DNA of 64,000 nucleotides from Acetobacteraceae bacterium. Lineage in GTDB: Bacteria > Pseudomonadota > Alphaproteobacteria > Acetobacterales > Acetobacteraceae. Below, piece after piece: positions 25,404 through 34,451 of the stretch; the first letter of the stretch is position 1; each line of letters begins with the position of its first letter. The stretch is taken from positions 43,673-107,672 of the forward strand of contig CANBNK010000003.1 in the NCBI GenBank assembly GCA_947371015.1, written 5' to 3'. Made by a program: the position numbers and the translations under genes. Below the pieces are notes generated by a model. It saw nothing but the letters and a program-made list of their open reading frames with translations. It ran no database searches and was not told the origin of the DNA.

Positions 25404-26390
25404 ATGGCGAATAGCGACTGGGAAATCCCGCCGGAACTGCAACCGGATCCGACCGACCATGCGTTCGACCTGGACCTGGCGCTCCGCTCCATCGTGGGCG
25501 TGAAGGCGATGGTGCCGGCCGATGCCTTCAGCGCCAATACGCTGGGCACGGAACGCTCGGGCAGCGGCGTGGTGATCCGCCAGGACGGGCTGATCGCCAC
25601 CGTGGGCTACCTGGTGACGGAAGCCGAGACGATCTGGCTGACCACGGCGGATGGCAAGGTGCTGCCCGGCCATGCCCTGGCCTTTGATTTCGAGACCGGC
25701 TTCGGGCTGATCCAGGCGCTGGGCAAGCTGGATCTGCCGGTGCTGCGGATGGAAACCGGCGAGGCGCCACGCCCCGGGGACAGCGCTGTGCTGGCCTCGG
25801 CCGGCGGGCGCAAGCACGCGCTGCGGGCGACCATTGCGGCGCGGCAGGAATTCGCCGGTTACTGGGAATACCTGCTGGACGAGGCGATCTTCACCGCCCC
25901 GGCCCACCCCAGCTGGGGCGGCGCCGGGCTGATCGGTGCAGGCCCAGGCGGCGAGGCGCGGCTGCTCGGCGTCGGCAGCCTGGTCATGCAGCAGCAGGAC
26001 GGCAAGGGCCGCCGGGTGGACCTGAACATGGCGGTGCCGGCCAGCCTGCTGCCGCCGATCCTGGACGACCTGCTGGCCTATGGCCGGCTGAACCGCCCGG
26101 CGCGGCCCTGGCTCGGGCTCTACGCCACCGAGGACGACGACTGCGTCATGGTCTCCTCGCTGTCCATGCGCGGGCCGGCGATGAAGGCGGGCGTGCAGGA
26201 AGGCGACAGGATCCTGTCGGTCGGCGGCACCCGCGTCACTGACCTGCCCAGCCTGTGGCGCGCGCTGTGGGCTTGCGGCAGCGCGGGCTGCCGGGTGCAC
26301 CTGGAACTGACGCGGGACGCGACGCCGCGCGACCTGACGGTGGTTTCGGCCGACCGGCGCAGCTTCCTGAAAGCGCCCAAGCTGCACTGA
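25404..26390 (+). CDS. HtrA-fold/PDZ protein lacking the catalytic triad (pseudoprotease)
   Basis: The 328-residue protein has an S1C trypsin-like region (about 45-225) and a C-terminal PDZ domain (about 235-315, with PWLGLYA and KAGVQEGDRILSVGGT). RSGSGVVIRQDGLIATVGYLV matches the HtrA histidine segment, but Tyr69 replaces His. The aspartate position is Gly99 (DFETGFGLIQ), and the serine position is Trp171 (HPSWGGAG). All three catalytic residues are absent. No signal peptide is seen, unlike DegP/DegQ. It may bind unfolded or C-terminal peptides without cutting. The stop codon lies in a repeat-borne terminator. Confidence 0.82.
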   Translation: MANSDWEIPPELQPDPTDHAFDLDLALRSIVGVKAMVPADAFSANTLGTERSGSGVVIRQDGLIATVGYLVTEAETIWLTTADGKVLPGHALAFDFETGFGLIQALGKLDLPVLRMETGEAPRPGDSAVLASAGGRKHALRATIAARQEFAGYWEYLLDEAIFTAPAHPSWGGAGLIGAGPGGEARLLGVGSLVMQQQDGKGRRVDLNMAVPASLLPPILDDLLAYGRLNRPARPWLGLYATEDDDCVMVSSLSMRGPAMKAGVQEGDRILSVGGTRVTDLPSLWRALWACGSAGCRVHLELTRDATPRDLTVVSADRRSFLKAPKLH

Positions 26391-26431
26391 TACCAGCGGC
26401 CAAGTTCCTTGACCGCTGGTATCAGCTTTTT
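26387..26431 (+). terminator. Intrinsic terminator overlapping the HtrA-like stop codon
   Basis: CTGATACCAGCGGCCAAG pairs with CTTGACCGCTGGTATCAG around TTC and is followed by C and TTTTT. The TGA of the upstream gene is inside the left arm, exactly as at 16287. Confidence 0.9.
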
Positions 26432-26540
26432 CTTGCCCTCAGTCGCCGGGCGGAAACCTCCGGTTTCCTAGGCTTCGCGGCACTTGCCGCGGGCGCCGTT
26501 CGGCGCCTCGGCACGAGTCAAAGCCTCGTGCCGTTGGTAC
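26387..26540 (+). repeat. Dispersed intergenic repeat, copy B
   Basis: This 154-base element is nearly identical to copy A at 16287-16465, but lacks a 25-base insert. It carries the terminator stem, GGAAACCTCCGGTTTCC, CGCGGCACTTGCCGCG, GGCGCCGTTCGGCGCC and the final GGCACGAG/CTCGTGCC pair. Its first bases form the stop codon of the upstream gene. It fills most of the gap before the D-aminopeptidase-like gene. Confidence 0.87.
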
Positions 26541-26586
26541 AAGACGACCTTGCCGTTGCGCTGCCGCCTTGGCAGGGTAGCGGCCC

Positions 26587-28176
26587 ATGACAAGCCTCGA
26601 CCACCTGCGGCTCAGCCGTTCCCTGCGCGCGCTGCTGGCTGGCTGCGACCAGCCCGGCACTCCCGGCGCCACCATCGGCGTACTGCGCGACGGCCAGTTG
26701 CTGGCGCATGAAAGCGCCGGGCTGGCCAGCCTGGAGCTGGCCGTGCCGATCGGGCCGGAGACCTGCTTCCGCATCGCCTCGGTCAGCAAGCAGTTCACCT
26801 GTGCCGCCATCCTGCTGCTGGCGCGGCAAGGCCGGTTGGCGGTCGCCGATGATCTCCGCGCGCACCTGCCGGAACTGCCGGATTTCGGCGCCACGGTGAC
26901 GCTGGCGCATTGCATGCAGAACAGCTCCGGCCTGCGGGACATGCTGGAGCTGATGCGCCTGGGCGGCGTCGATCTGGCGGAACCCGCCAGCGCCGCGCAG
27001 TTGCTGGCCGCGGTGGGGCATCAGGCCAGCCTGAACTTCGCGCCCGGCAGCCGGTTTTTGTACAGCAACACCGGCTTCATGCTGCTGGGCCAGGTGGTGG
27101 AGCGGGCGAGTGGCGAGCCGCTGGGCGGCTTCCTGCACCGGCACTTCTTCGCCCCCGCGGGCATGACCCGCACCCGCCACACCCCCAGCGTGACCGAGCC
27201 GGTGGCCGGGCTGGCGACGGGCTACCTGCCCCTGGCCAGCGGCGGCTTCCGCCGAGCGCAGCATGGCTTTCCGCTGGGCGGCGAGGGCGGGCTGGTCAGC
27301 TGCGTGCAGGACCTGGCGCTGTGGACCGCCTGGCTGGCGCGCCACCCCTGGCTGGACGCGGCCTTGCAGGCCCAGGCGCCCTTCCCCGATGGCAGCCTGA
27401 ACCCCTACGCCCATGGTGTCGAAGTGCGGCCCTGGCGCGGCCTGCGCACCGTCAGCCATGGCGGGCTGTGGCCCGGCTTCAAGACCTGCTTCCTGCGGGT
27501 GCCGGCGCGCCAACTCGCCGTGGTGGCCATCACCAACCATGCCGGGGTGGACGCGCACCACCTGGCGCACCAGGCCTTGGCGCTGGCCCTGGCCGGCGAT
27601 GTCGGCCTGGCGCCCGCACCAGAGTTGCCGGCCGGGCTGGACGCGCTGGCCGGCCGCTGGGTGGCCGAGGACGGCGCTGTCAACCTGGACTTCGCGCTGG
27701 CGTCGGATGGCACGCCGATGGTCACGCAGCATGGCGTCCCCTTCGCGCTGGAAGCCGCGCCGGACGGCCTGCTGGCGGCACGGCGCGCGGCCATTGCCTT
27801 CGCGCTTGAGCCGTGTGGCGACCGCCTGGTGCTGCATGCGGATGCCGGGCATCGGCTGAGGCTGCACCGGGCGCCAGCCGAGGTAGCGCCACCCACCGGG
27901 CTGCCCGGCCACTACCACTGCGCCGAGCTGGACACCGACTGGGCTGCGCTGGAGCGCGACGGCGCGTTGCAGGTGCTGGTGCAGGGGCCGATCAAGCATG
28001 TCGGCCCGTGGCGGCTGGAGCCGATTGCGCCGGACCTGCTGCGGCTGCATGCACCCGGCGATGCCTGGCAGGGCTGGTTCGACGTGACCGTGCGCCGCAA
28101 TGCCGAGGGCGAGGCCATGGCCCTGGTGGTGCATGGCGCGCGGGCGAAGGAACAGGTGTTCAGCCGGCTGGGGTAG
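26587..28176 (+). CDS. Serine hydrolase of the beta-lactamase/D-aminopeptidase family
   Basis: The 529-residue protein is built like Ochrobactrum D-aminopeptidase: a class C beta-lactamase fold (about 1-335) followed by two beta-barrel domains. The nucleophile motif is SVSK (Ser65, Lys68), the second motif YSN at 159-161, and the third is HGG in VSHGGLWPGF. It probably releases N-terminal D-residues from peptides or hydrolyses related amides and esters. No signal peptide is present. AGGGTAGC precedes the ATG. A beta-lactamase activity is unlikely given the length and the extra domains. Confidence 0.88.
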   Translation: MTSLDHLRLSRSLRALLAGCDQPGTPGATIGVLRDGQLLAHESAGLASLELAVPIGPETCFRIASVSKQFTCAAILLLARQGRLAVADDLRAHLPELPDFGATVTLAHCMQNSSGLRDMLELMRLGGVDLAEPASAAQLLAAVGHQASLNFAPGSRFLYSNTGFMLLGQVVERASGEPLGGFLHRHFFAPAGMTRTRHTPSVTEPVAGLATGYLPLASGGFRRAQHGFPLGGEGGLVSCVQDLALWTAWLARHPWLDAALQAQAPFPDGSLNPYAHGVEVRPWRGLRTVSHGGLWPGFKTCFLRVPARQLAVVAITNHAGVDAHHLAHQALALALAGDVGLAPAPELPAGLDALAGRWVAEDGAVNLDFALASDGTPMVTQHGVPFALEAAPDGLLAARRAAIAFALEPCGDRLVLHADAGHRLRLHRAPAEVAPPTGLPGHYHCAELDTDWAALERDGALQVLVQGPIKHVGPWRLEPIAPDLLRLHAPGDAWQGWFDVTVRRNAEGEAMALVVHGARAKEQVFSRLG

Positions 28177-28239
28177 GCGGCTGCGGCGGTAGCGCGGCGC
28201 TGGTCCTCCGCCAAGGCGGGGCGGCTGCGCTGCCTTGGT

Positions 28240-28422
28240 TCACGGTGGTTTCGGCCGCGCGCTGCCCTCGGCAGCCGTTGCCGAGCCCACGCCGCGGCAG
28301 CGGTCCGAGCAATATTTCACCTGGTCCCAGTCGCGCGCCCATTTGCGCCGCCAGGCAAACGGGCGGGCGCAGGCGGCGCAGATCTTGGTCGGCAGGTCGG
28401 CCTTGCGGCGCATCGGCGGCAT
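28240..28422 (-). CDS. DUF2256 zinc-ribbon-like small protein
   Basis: The 60-residue protein matches DUF2256: KADLPTKICAACARPFAWRRKW followed by VKYCSDRCR, in parts, giving two CxxC pairs that probably bind zinc. Function is unknown for the family. The start at 28422 gives a short N-terminal extension; an ATG three codons later is equally possible. It stands alone on the minus strand between two rightward genes. Confidence 0.88.
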   Translation of the reverse strand: MPPMRRKADLPTKICAACARPFAWRRKWARDWDQVKYCSDRCRGVGSATAAEGSARPKPP

Positions 28423-28506
28423 GGCGAGCAGATGAGGTCGCGGCCGGGCTTCACAAGGCGGCCGGCTGGCGGCAGGCTGCCGTCAAACATATGAGGAAAC
28501 GCGCGC

Positions 28507-30186
28507 ATGACCGACAGCACCTACAATGTGGGCGACCTCGTCGCTGAATTCCTGGCGCGAGTCGGCGTCACCACCTGCTTCGGCATCGTCTCGGTACACA
28601 ATATCCCGATGCTTGACGGCATCGGCCGGCGCAATGCCATCCGCTACGTCATGGCCCGCAATGAGATGGGCGGCGCGCACATGGCGGATGCCTATGCGCG
28701 GGTGACCGGGCATCTCGGCGTGATGTTCTCCTCCACTGGCCCCGGCGCTGCGAATACGGTGCCCGGCCTGGTGGAAGCGCAGTTCGCCGGGTCCTCGGTG
28801 CTGCACATCACCGGCCAGACGCCGACGCGCTTCCTGGACCGCGATACCGGCAGCGTCCACGACGTGCCCGGCCAGTTGCAGATGCTGGCCGCCGTCAGCA
28901 AGTCCGCCTACCGCATCCGCAGCGCGGCCGAGGCGCTGGGCGTGCTGACCCGCGCCGCCGCCGAGGCGCTGACGCCGCCGCGTGGGCCGGTGAGCATCGA
29001 GATTCCCATCGACATCCAGCGCACCGTCATTGCCCGCCCGGCGGCGCTGGACACGCTGGAACTGCCGATCCCGCCGGCGCTGGTGCCCAGCGCGGCCGCA
29101 CTGGACGAAGCCGCAGAGATCCTGCTGAAGGCCAAGCGGCCGATGCTCTGGCTCGGCAATGGCGCCAAGGAAGCGGGTGCCGAGGCGATGCAGCTGATGG
29201 GCTTGGGCTTCGGCGCCGTGTCGTCGTGGAACGGCCGCGGCATCGTGCCGGAGGACCACCCGATGACGCTGGGCGGCCTGCACGGCAATGGCAGCCCGCG
29301 CGTGGTGCAGTTTTATGAGTCGGTGGACGCCATGCTGGTGGTCGGCAGCCGGCTGCGCGCGCATGAAACCCAAGAATTGACGCTGAAACTGCCGAAGACG
29401 CTGATCCAGGCGGATGTGAACCCGGCAGCGAATGGCCGCACCTATCCCAGCGCCTTCTTCATCAATGGCGATGCCGGGCTGGTCATGGCCGGGCTGGCGC
29501 AGCGCCTGGCCGGCCGGATGCAGGTGGACCCGGGCTTCGCCGCCGACTTCGCCGCGATGAAGCAGCGCGCCACCGCGGAATACTGCGACACGCTGGGGCC
29601 CTATGCCGAATGGCCGAAACTGGTGCGGGAAGCCCTGCCGCGTGACGCGCTGTGGGTGCGCGACATCACCATCTCCAACTCCTCCTGGGGCAACCGCGTC
29701 TTCCCGGTCTATGGCCCGCGCGATGCGGTGCATCCGGTGAGTGCGGCGATCGGGCCGGGGCTGCCGCTGGGCATCGGCGCGGCCATGGCCGGCCGCGGTC
29801 GCAAGGCCATCGCCATGGTCGGGGATGGCGGCTTCGCGCTGAACCAGACGGAGCTGTGGACCGCGGTGCAGGAACGCGCGGAACTGGTGGTCATGGTGAT
29901 GAACGACCGCGGCTATGGCGTCATCAAGCACATCCAGGGCGCCCTGCAGGATGGCCGGATGTTCTTCGGTGACCTGCACTCCAGCGATTTCCAGAAGCTG
30001 GCGGCGGTGGCCGGTTGTCCGAGCTTCCTGATCTCCCGCACCCAGGATGTGGTGCCGGTGCTGAAGCAGGCCTTCGCCACGCCAGGGCCGGTGCTGGTGG
30101 AGGTGGACATGACGGCAATCGGCGCCTTCCCGCCTTATGCGCCTTACAATGGCATGGGGATTTATGCGAAGCGCGCCGCGGAATAG
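28507..30186 (+). CDS. ThDP-dependent enzyme, acetolactate-synthase-like
   Basis: The 559-residue protein has the three domains of the acetolactate synthase family. NEMGGAHMADAYAR holds the catalytic glutamate (Glu53), SSTGPGAANTVPGLVEA is the N-terminal domain core, and MVGDGGFALNQTELWTAVQ with MNDRGYG forms the ThDP-magnesium site. Housekeeping IlvB is unlikely: no ilvN follows and it is isolated. Oxo-acid decarboxylase, benzaldehyde lyase-type or sulfopyruvate-type activities remain possible. GGAAAC precedes the ATG. Confidence 0.9.
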   Translation: MTDSTYNVGDLVAEFLARVGVTTCFGIVSVHNIPMLDGIGRRNAIRYVMARNEMGGAHMADAYARVTGHLGVMFSSTGPGAANTVPGLVEAQFAGSSVLHITGQTPTRFLDRDTGSVHDVPGQLQMLAAVSKSAYRIRSAAEALGVLTRAAAEALTPPRGPVSIEIPIDIQRTVIARPAALDTLELPIPPALVPSAAALDEAAEILLKAKRPMLWLGNGAKEAGAEAMQLMGLGFGAVSSWNGRGIVPEDHPMTLGGLHGNGSPRVVQFYESVDAMLVVGSRLRAHETQELTLKLPKTLIQADVNPAANGRTYPSAFFINGDAGLVMAGLAQRLAGRMQVDPGFAADFAAMKQRATAEYCDTLGPYAEWPKLVREALPRDALWVRDITISNSSWGNRVFPVYGPRDAVHPVSAAIGPGLPLGIGAAMAGRGRKAIAMVGDGGFALNQTELWTAVQERAELVVMVMNDRGYGVIKHIQGALQDGRMFFGDLHSSDFQKLAAVAGCPSFLISRTQDVVPVLKQAFATPGPVLVEVDMTAIGAFPPYAPYNGMGIYAKRAAE

Positions 30187-30288
30187 CGCAACGGCGTGCG
30201 CGACGGCATTGCTGACCAGGGCTCCGGCTTAACACTGAGGCAAGGCGGTCAGGTGCAGGATGCGGGCGCAGGAAGGAGTCCGCGAGCC

Positions 30289-32553
30289 GTGGCATTGCAG
30301 TTGTTTCGCACGTTGGCCAGTTGGCGCGGCGGGCGCCTGGAAGCTACCGCCTCGGCCCTGCCGCGCCTGGCAGCGTTGGCCGTGGCGCAAGTGCTGCTGG
30401 CATGGGGAGTCATGGCGCTGACCCGGGAAACCGGGCTGGTCGCCGCCGCCTGGCCTGGTTGCGCCGTGCTGCTGGTGGTTCTGCTGGAGCGGCCACGCCA
30501 GGAATGGCCCGAGCTGATGCTGGCCAGTGCCGGCGGCATCGTGCTGGGCTCGGTGCTGGCGGAACCCGCCATTCTGCGGGCAGTGGTGCTGGCGGTGGTC
30601 GGACTGGGGGAAAGCCTGGGCTCGGCGCTGTGGTTGCGCCGGGGCGGCGCGCGCCGGCCAGACCTGGCCCGACCGCGCAGCCTGCTGCAGTTCGCCGTGG
30701 TGCTGGTGCTGGCACCGCTCGCCAGCGGGGTACTGGCGGCACTGTTCATGGCCGGCTGGTACGGTGCCCCGCTCGCCGCCACGCTGCGCACCTGGACCAT
30801 GGCGCATGCCCTCGGGCTGGCGCTGGTGGTGCCGTTGCTGCTGGCACTGCTGCGGCCAGATTGGCGTGCCAGGCTGGACCGGGTCGGGGCACTCCGGGCA
30901 TTGGGCTATGCCGTGCTGCTGGCCGCCACCTGCGTGCTGGTGTTCAACGCCGATGGGCAGCCTGGCTTGTTCCTGGTGTTTCCGCCGCTGCTGCTGATGG
31001 TCTGGCGGCTGGGCGCCACCGGGGCCGCGATCGGGGTGGTGCTGGTGGCGGTGATCGGGTTGCCCTGCACCCTTGCCGGGCATGGTGCCCTGGGACTGGT
31101 GCCTGGGCTGGCCGCGCGGGTGCAGCTCCTACAGATATTCCTGCTGGTGCTGTCAGCCACGATGCTGCCGGTGGCGGCGCTGCTGGCGGCGCATCGGCGG
31201 CTGCTGGCCACCCAGCGGCACCGCGCGCGGGAAATCCATCGCCAGGCACAACTGCTGGACAGCGCGCTTTCGGCGATGGAGCAGGGGCTGGCGGCCTTCG
31301 ATGCGCGCGGCCACCTGCTGGCGGCCAATGGTCGCTACGCCGAACTGCTCGACCTGCCGCCGGCGCTGCTGGTGCGCGGCAAGCCCTACCTGGAGGTGGC
31401 CCGCCACCTGGCGGAGCGGGGCGAATTCGGGCCCGGCGACCCCGGCGTATTGGCGCGGGAGCGTCTGGCGTTCAGCAGCGCCGGGCGGCACCACCGGCTG
31501 AACCGGATGCGGCCGAATGGGCGGGGCCTGGAGATCACCGGCCGGCCGCTGCCCGGCGGCGGCTGGGTGACCACCGTCTCCGACATGACCGAACAGTTGC
31601 AGCGCGAACGGCTGCTGGCCGAAAGCGAGGCGAGCTTCCGCCTGCTGACCGAGAACTCGGGCGACGTGGTGGCGCGGCTCGGGCTGGATGGCCGGTTCCG
31701 CTATGTCTCACCCGCGGCGCTGCGGGTGCTGGGCTGGGTGCCGGACGCGCTGGTCTATCGGGTGATGATGGACTTTGTTTCCGTCGAGGACCGGGCCTGG
31801 GTGGCGTCCTCCTTCGCCGCCCTGAGCCTTGGCGAGGTGGAGGAGGCCACGGTGACCTTCCGCTTCCAGCGTTCGGATGAAAGCGAAGCCTGGCTGGAAG
31901 CACATGCCCGGCTGGGCCGCAGCCCGGAAGGCACCCCGCAGGAGCTGGTGCTGGCATTGCGCGACGCCACCGACCGCAAGGCCGCCGAGGCCGAGTTGCT
32001 GGCCGCCTTCGAGCAGATGGAGGCGATGGCGCAGACCGACGGCCTGACCGGGCTGGCCAATCGGCGCCGCTTCGACGAGATGCTGAACCGCGAATACCGC
32101 CGCGCAATGCGCGAGGGCAGTTCGCTGGGGCTGGTGCTGCTGGATGCCGACCGGTTCAAGCTGTTCAACGACCGCTACGGCCATGCCGCCGGCGACGACT
32201 GCCTGCGCCAGGTGGCGGTGGCAGTGGCCGGCGCGGCGCGGCGCCCGGGTGACCTGGCCGCCCGGTATGGCGGTGAGGAGTTCGTGCTGCTGCTGCCGAA
32301 TACCGACCTGAACGGCGCGACCGAAGTGGCCGAGCGACTGCGGAACGAGGTGCTCTCCGCCGGCCTGGTGCATGCCGGCAACCCCCCGCTGGGCATCATG
32401 ACCGTCAGCCTGGGGGTGGCCAGCCTTGCGCCCACACCTGACGCGGCGGTGGATACCGATGCGCTGCTGCGTGCCGCCGATGCGGCGCTGTATGCCGCCA
32501 AGGCCAGCGGCCGCAACCAGGTCGCAACCGCCGCGATGGCCGTGGCCGCCTGA
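30289..32553 (+). CDS. Diguanylate cyclase with MASE1-like membrane domain and PAS domains
   Basis: The 754-residue protein has about eight membrane helices (residues 20-310, MASE1-like), a PAS-like segment beginning LLDSALSAMEQGLAAFDARGHLLAAN, a second PAS domain (FRLLTENSGDVVARLGLDGRFRYVS, in parts) and a C-terminal GGDEF domain. The active-site motif is RYGGEEF, and RPGD five residues upstream is the product-inhibition I-site. It should make cyclic di-GMP in response to a membrane or PAS signal. GTG at 30289 with GGAAGGAG upstream is preferred; a longer frame begins at 30196. Confidence 0.92.
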   Translation: MALQLFRTLASWRGGRLEATASALPRLAALAVAQVLLAWGVMALTRETGLVAAAWPGCAVLLVVLLERPRQEWPELMLASAGGIVLGSVLAEPAILRAVVLAVVGLGESLGSALWLRRGGARRPDLARPRSLLQFAVVLVLAPLASGVLAALFMAGWYGAPLAATLRTWTMAHALGLALVVPLLLALLRPDWRARLDRVGALRALGYAVLLAATCVLVFNADGQPGLFLVFPPLLLMVWRLGATGAAIGVVLVAVIGLPCTLAGHGALGLVPGLAARVQLLQIFLLVLSATMLPVAALLAAHRRLLATQRHRAREIHRQAQLLDSALSAMEQGLAAFDARGHLLAANGRYAELLDLPPALLVRGKPYLEVARHLAERGEFGPGDPGVLARERLAFSSAGRHHRLNRMRPNGRGLEITGRPLPGGGWVTTVSDMTEQLQRERLLAESEASFRLLTENSGDVVARLGLDGRFRYVSPAALRVLGWVPDALVYRVMMDFVSVEDRAWVASSFAALSLGEVEEATVTFRFQRSDESEAWLEAHARLGRSPEGTPQELVLALRDATDRKAAEAELLAAFEQMEAMAQTDGLTGLANRRRFDEMLNREYRRAMREGSSLGLVLLDADRFKLFNDRYGHAAGDDCLRQVAVAVAGAARRPGDLAARYGGEEFVLLLPNTDLNGATEVAERLRNEVLSAGLVHAGNPPLGIMTVSLGVASLAPTPDAAVDTDALLRAADAALYAAKASGRNQVATAAMAVAA

Positions 32554-32577
32554 GGCTGCGGCCCGCCGCCGGCCAGG

Positions 32578-32910
32578 TTACGCCCAGCCGAGTGCCTTCA
32601 TGGCCCAGGGCGCATTCCAGATCTTGGTCCTGTGGCTGATCTTCCCGCCGGTGAACTGCATCACATAGACGTAGTCAGTGTCGGTGCGCTTGCCGGTGGG
32701 CGGCAGCGGGCCGCCCTGGCCGGTATGGGTGCCGCTGAACACGCCATAGGCGCAGACATTCTGCCGCGCTTCGTCGGTGGCGCAGGATTTCACCGTGTAG
32801 CTGCCATCCGGCATGAAGCCGAGCAGGCCCTGCATACAGTTGGTGTAGTCGGCCAGCGTGGTGACGCCGACCAGGAGTTCGGACTGGGCGGTGGCGGCAA
32901 TGGCTGACAT
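32578..32910 (-). CDS. NTF2/SnoaL-like protein
   Basis: The 110-residue protein ends like SnoaL-type NTF2-fold proteins, with YVYVMQFTGGKISHRTKIWN-type sequence where a strand and loop carry the pocket (DYVYVMQFTGGKISHRTKIW). The N-terminus is shorter than in most members, and no in-frame extension upstream looks coding. Role unknown: such proteins are isomerases, cyclases or simple binding proteins. Its stop lies 24 bases from the convergent cyclase gene. Confidence 0.6.
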   Translation of the reverse strand: MSAIAATAQSELLVGVTTLADYTNCMQGLLGFMPDGSYTVKSCATDEARQNVCAYGVFSGTHTGQGGPLPPTGKRTDTDYVYVMQFTGGKISHRTKIWNAPWAMKALGWA

Positions 32911-32973
32911 GGGCGAGGCTCCGCAAGGTTGCCGCCAAATGTCAGGAGGCAGGCCCGGTGCTGTACAGGGAAA

Positions 32974-33525
32974 TCAGGCCGCCCCGCCGGGCACCCACAG
33001 CACGTCCCCGGCGCCATTGCCGTTCAACGCGCGGGACAGCACGAACAGGTGGTCGCTGAGCCGGTTCAGGTAGCGCACCGCCAGCGGGTTCAACGGTTCG
33101 GCGGCAGCCAGCGTCACCACGGCGCGCTCCGCCCGGCGGGCCACGGTGCGGGCCAGGTGGGCATACGCCGCGGCCGGCGTGCCACCGGGCAGCACGAAGC
33201 TGCGCAGCGCCGGCATGCCCGCGTTCATCGCCTGGATTTCAGCTTCCAGCCGCAGGCACTGCGCGGCGCTAACGCGCAGGCCGCCCTCGGTACCCGGCAC
33301 GCAGAGGTCGGCGCCCAGGTCGAACAGGTCGTTCTGGATGCGCGCCAGCATGGCGTCGTGCTCGCCCGCCGTGTGCATGCGCAGCAGGGCCAGGGTGGCG
33401 TTGCACTCGTCCACCTCACCCATGGCGGTGACGCGCGGGGCATCCTTGGCCAGCCGGGTGCCGTCGCCCAGCGACGTTTCGCCGGCATCGCCGCCGCGGG
33501 TGGTGATGATGTCCAGCTTTACCAT
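32974..33525 (-). CDS. PduO-type cob(I)alamin adenosyltransferase
   Basis: The 183-residue enzyme transfers adenosyl from ATP to cob(I)alamin, making coenzyme B12. TTRGGDAGETSLGDGTRLAKD is the ATP-binding N-terminus. GEVDECNATLALLR, FVLPGGTPAAAYAHLARTVARRAER, in parts, and RYLNRLSDHLFVLSR complete the PduO pattern. Its ATG overlaps the end of the TonB-like gene (ATGGTAA), so it is the third gene of the CDF-TonB operon. CobA-type enzymes are unrelated. Confidence 0.95.
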   Translation of the reverse strand: MVKLDIITTRGGDAGETSLGDGTRLAKDAPRVTAMGEVDECNATLALLRMHTAGEHDAMLARIQNDLFDLGADLCVPGTEGGLRVSAAQCLRLEAEIQAMNAGMPALRSFVLPGGTPAAAYAHLARTVARRAERAVVTLAAAEPLNPLAVRYLNRLSDHLFVLSRALNGNGAGDVLWVPGGAA

Positions 33526-34451
33526 TGGCGGCCTGCCGCCAGCCCATTCAGTCGCCAGGTCATGGCCGAAAGCGCCTCGCTCGCCACCGGTTGGCCGTCA
33601 CGCTGGGCAGGGCGGAAGCGCCAGCGGCGGAAATATTCCTGGGTGGCCCGGTCCAACTCGCGTGAGCCGGAGGTCTCCACCACCTCCACCTGGGTCACCT
33701 GGCCGGAGGCGTCAACCTGCAGGCGCACGCGCGTGGTGCCGGTTTCGCCGCGCTGGCGGGCGCCTTCCGGGAAGGCGGGCTGCGGCGGGCGATAATCGGC
33801 GCTGGGCGGCGTGGTGGCGCCGGTGATACGGGCGCTGCCCTCGGCCGTGGGCGTCGGAGTGACCGGGCCGGCACTATCGACCGGCTGTTGCCGGGACTGG
33901 CCGGGCTGCGTCGCGGCTGGCCGCGCGGGCTGGGGCGATGGCGGCCGCGGCGGCGCCGGCGGCGGCGGCGGGGCCGGTGGCGGCGGCAGGGGCAGCGGCT
34001 CCTCCTCCGGCGTGGTCTCGGCTTCCTGCTCGGCCGGCAGTGGTGGCGGCGGCAGCAGCGCGGTGCTGTCCGGCAGCGCCGGCGGCGGCGGCTCCATCAG
34101 CAAGGGTGGTGCCGAGCGCGGCGGCGGGGGCGGCTGCAGCGGCACGGCCTCGGGCGGAGGCGGCACCGCGGGCGGCGCGGGTGGCTCGGCTTCCGGCAGG
34201 CTGACGGATGCCTCCGCCGGGGGCTGTTCCCACAAGATCTCCACCGCCTCGTCCGGGGGGGGCGTGTTCAGCCGGGGCAGCGCCAGCAGGCCCAGCGCGA
34301 AGGCCAGCGCCAGGGCGTGCAGCACCACGGAAGCCGCTGGCGGCCAGGGCCGCTGCCCGGGCGGATGGGTCGCGGTGGCCAGCAAGCGATCCCGGCTCGC
34401 CGGGCCGGCCAGGCCGAGCGGCGGCAGGTCCAGCCCCGCCGGCAGTCTCAC
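33519..34451 (-). CDS. TonB-like energy transducer
   Basis: The 310-residue protein has a membrane helix at about 41-61, a very long proline-rich region (about 65-200, typical of the periplasm-spanning part) and a C-terminal TonB domain with YRPPQPAFPEGARQRGETGTTRVRLQVDASG, in parts, and YFRRWRFRPAQRDG. It may energise uptake by outer-membrane receptors, possibly for cobalamin or metals given its neighbours. GTG at 34451 overlaps the cation transporter stop (GTGA), and its own stop overlaps the adenosyltransferase start. Confidence 0.87.
   Translation of the reverse strand: MRLPAGLDLPPLGLAGPASRDRLLATATHPPGQRPWPPAASVVLHALALAFALGLLALPRLNTPPPDEAVEILWEQPPAEASVSLPEAEPPAPPAVPPPPEAVPLQPPPPPRSAPPLLMEPPPPALPDSTALLPPPPLPAEQEAETTPEEEPLPLPPPPAPPPPPAPPRPPSPQPARPAATQPGQSRQQPVDSAGPVTPTPTAEGSARITGATTPPSADYRPPQPAFPEGARQRGETGTTRVRLQVDASGQVTQVEVVETSGSRELDRATQEYFRRWRFRPAQRDGQPVASEALSAMTWRLNGLAAGRQW

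Noticed and set aside
23874..26387. 837-codon antisense frame over the OxyR-like and HtrA-like genes
   Set aside because: Low-complexity Arg/Gln/His composition, no motifs, and two well-supported genes on the other strand.
28507..30186. Housekeeping acetolactate synthase large subunit (ilvB)
   Set aside because: No small-subunit gene or other ilv genes follow and the gene is isolated, so only the family was called.
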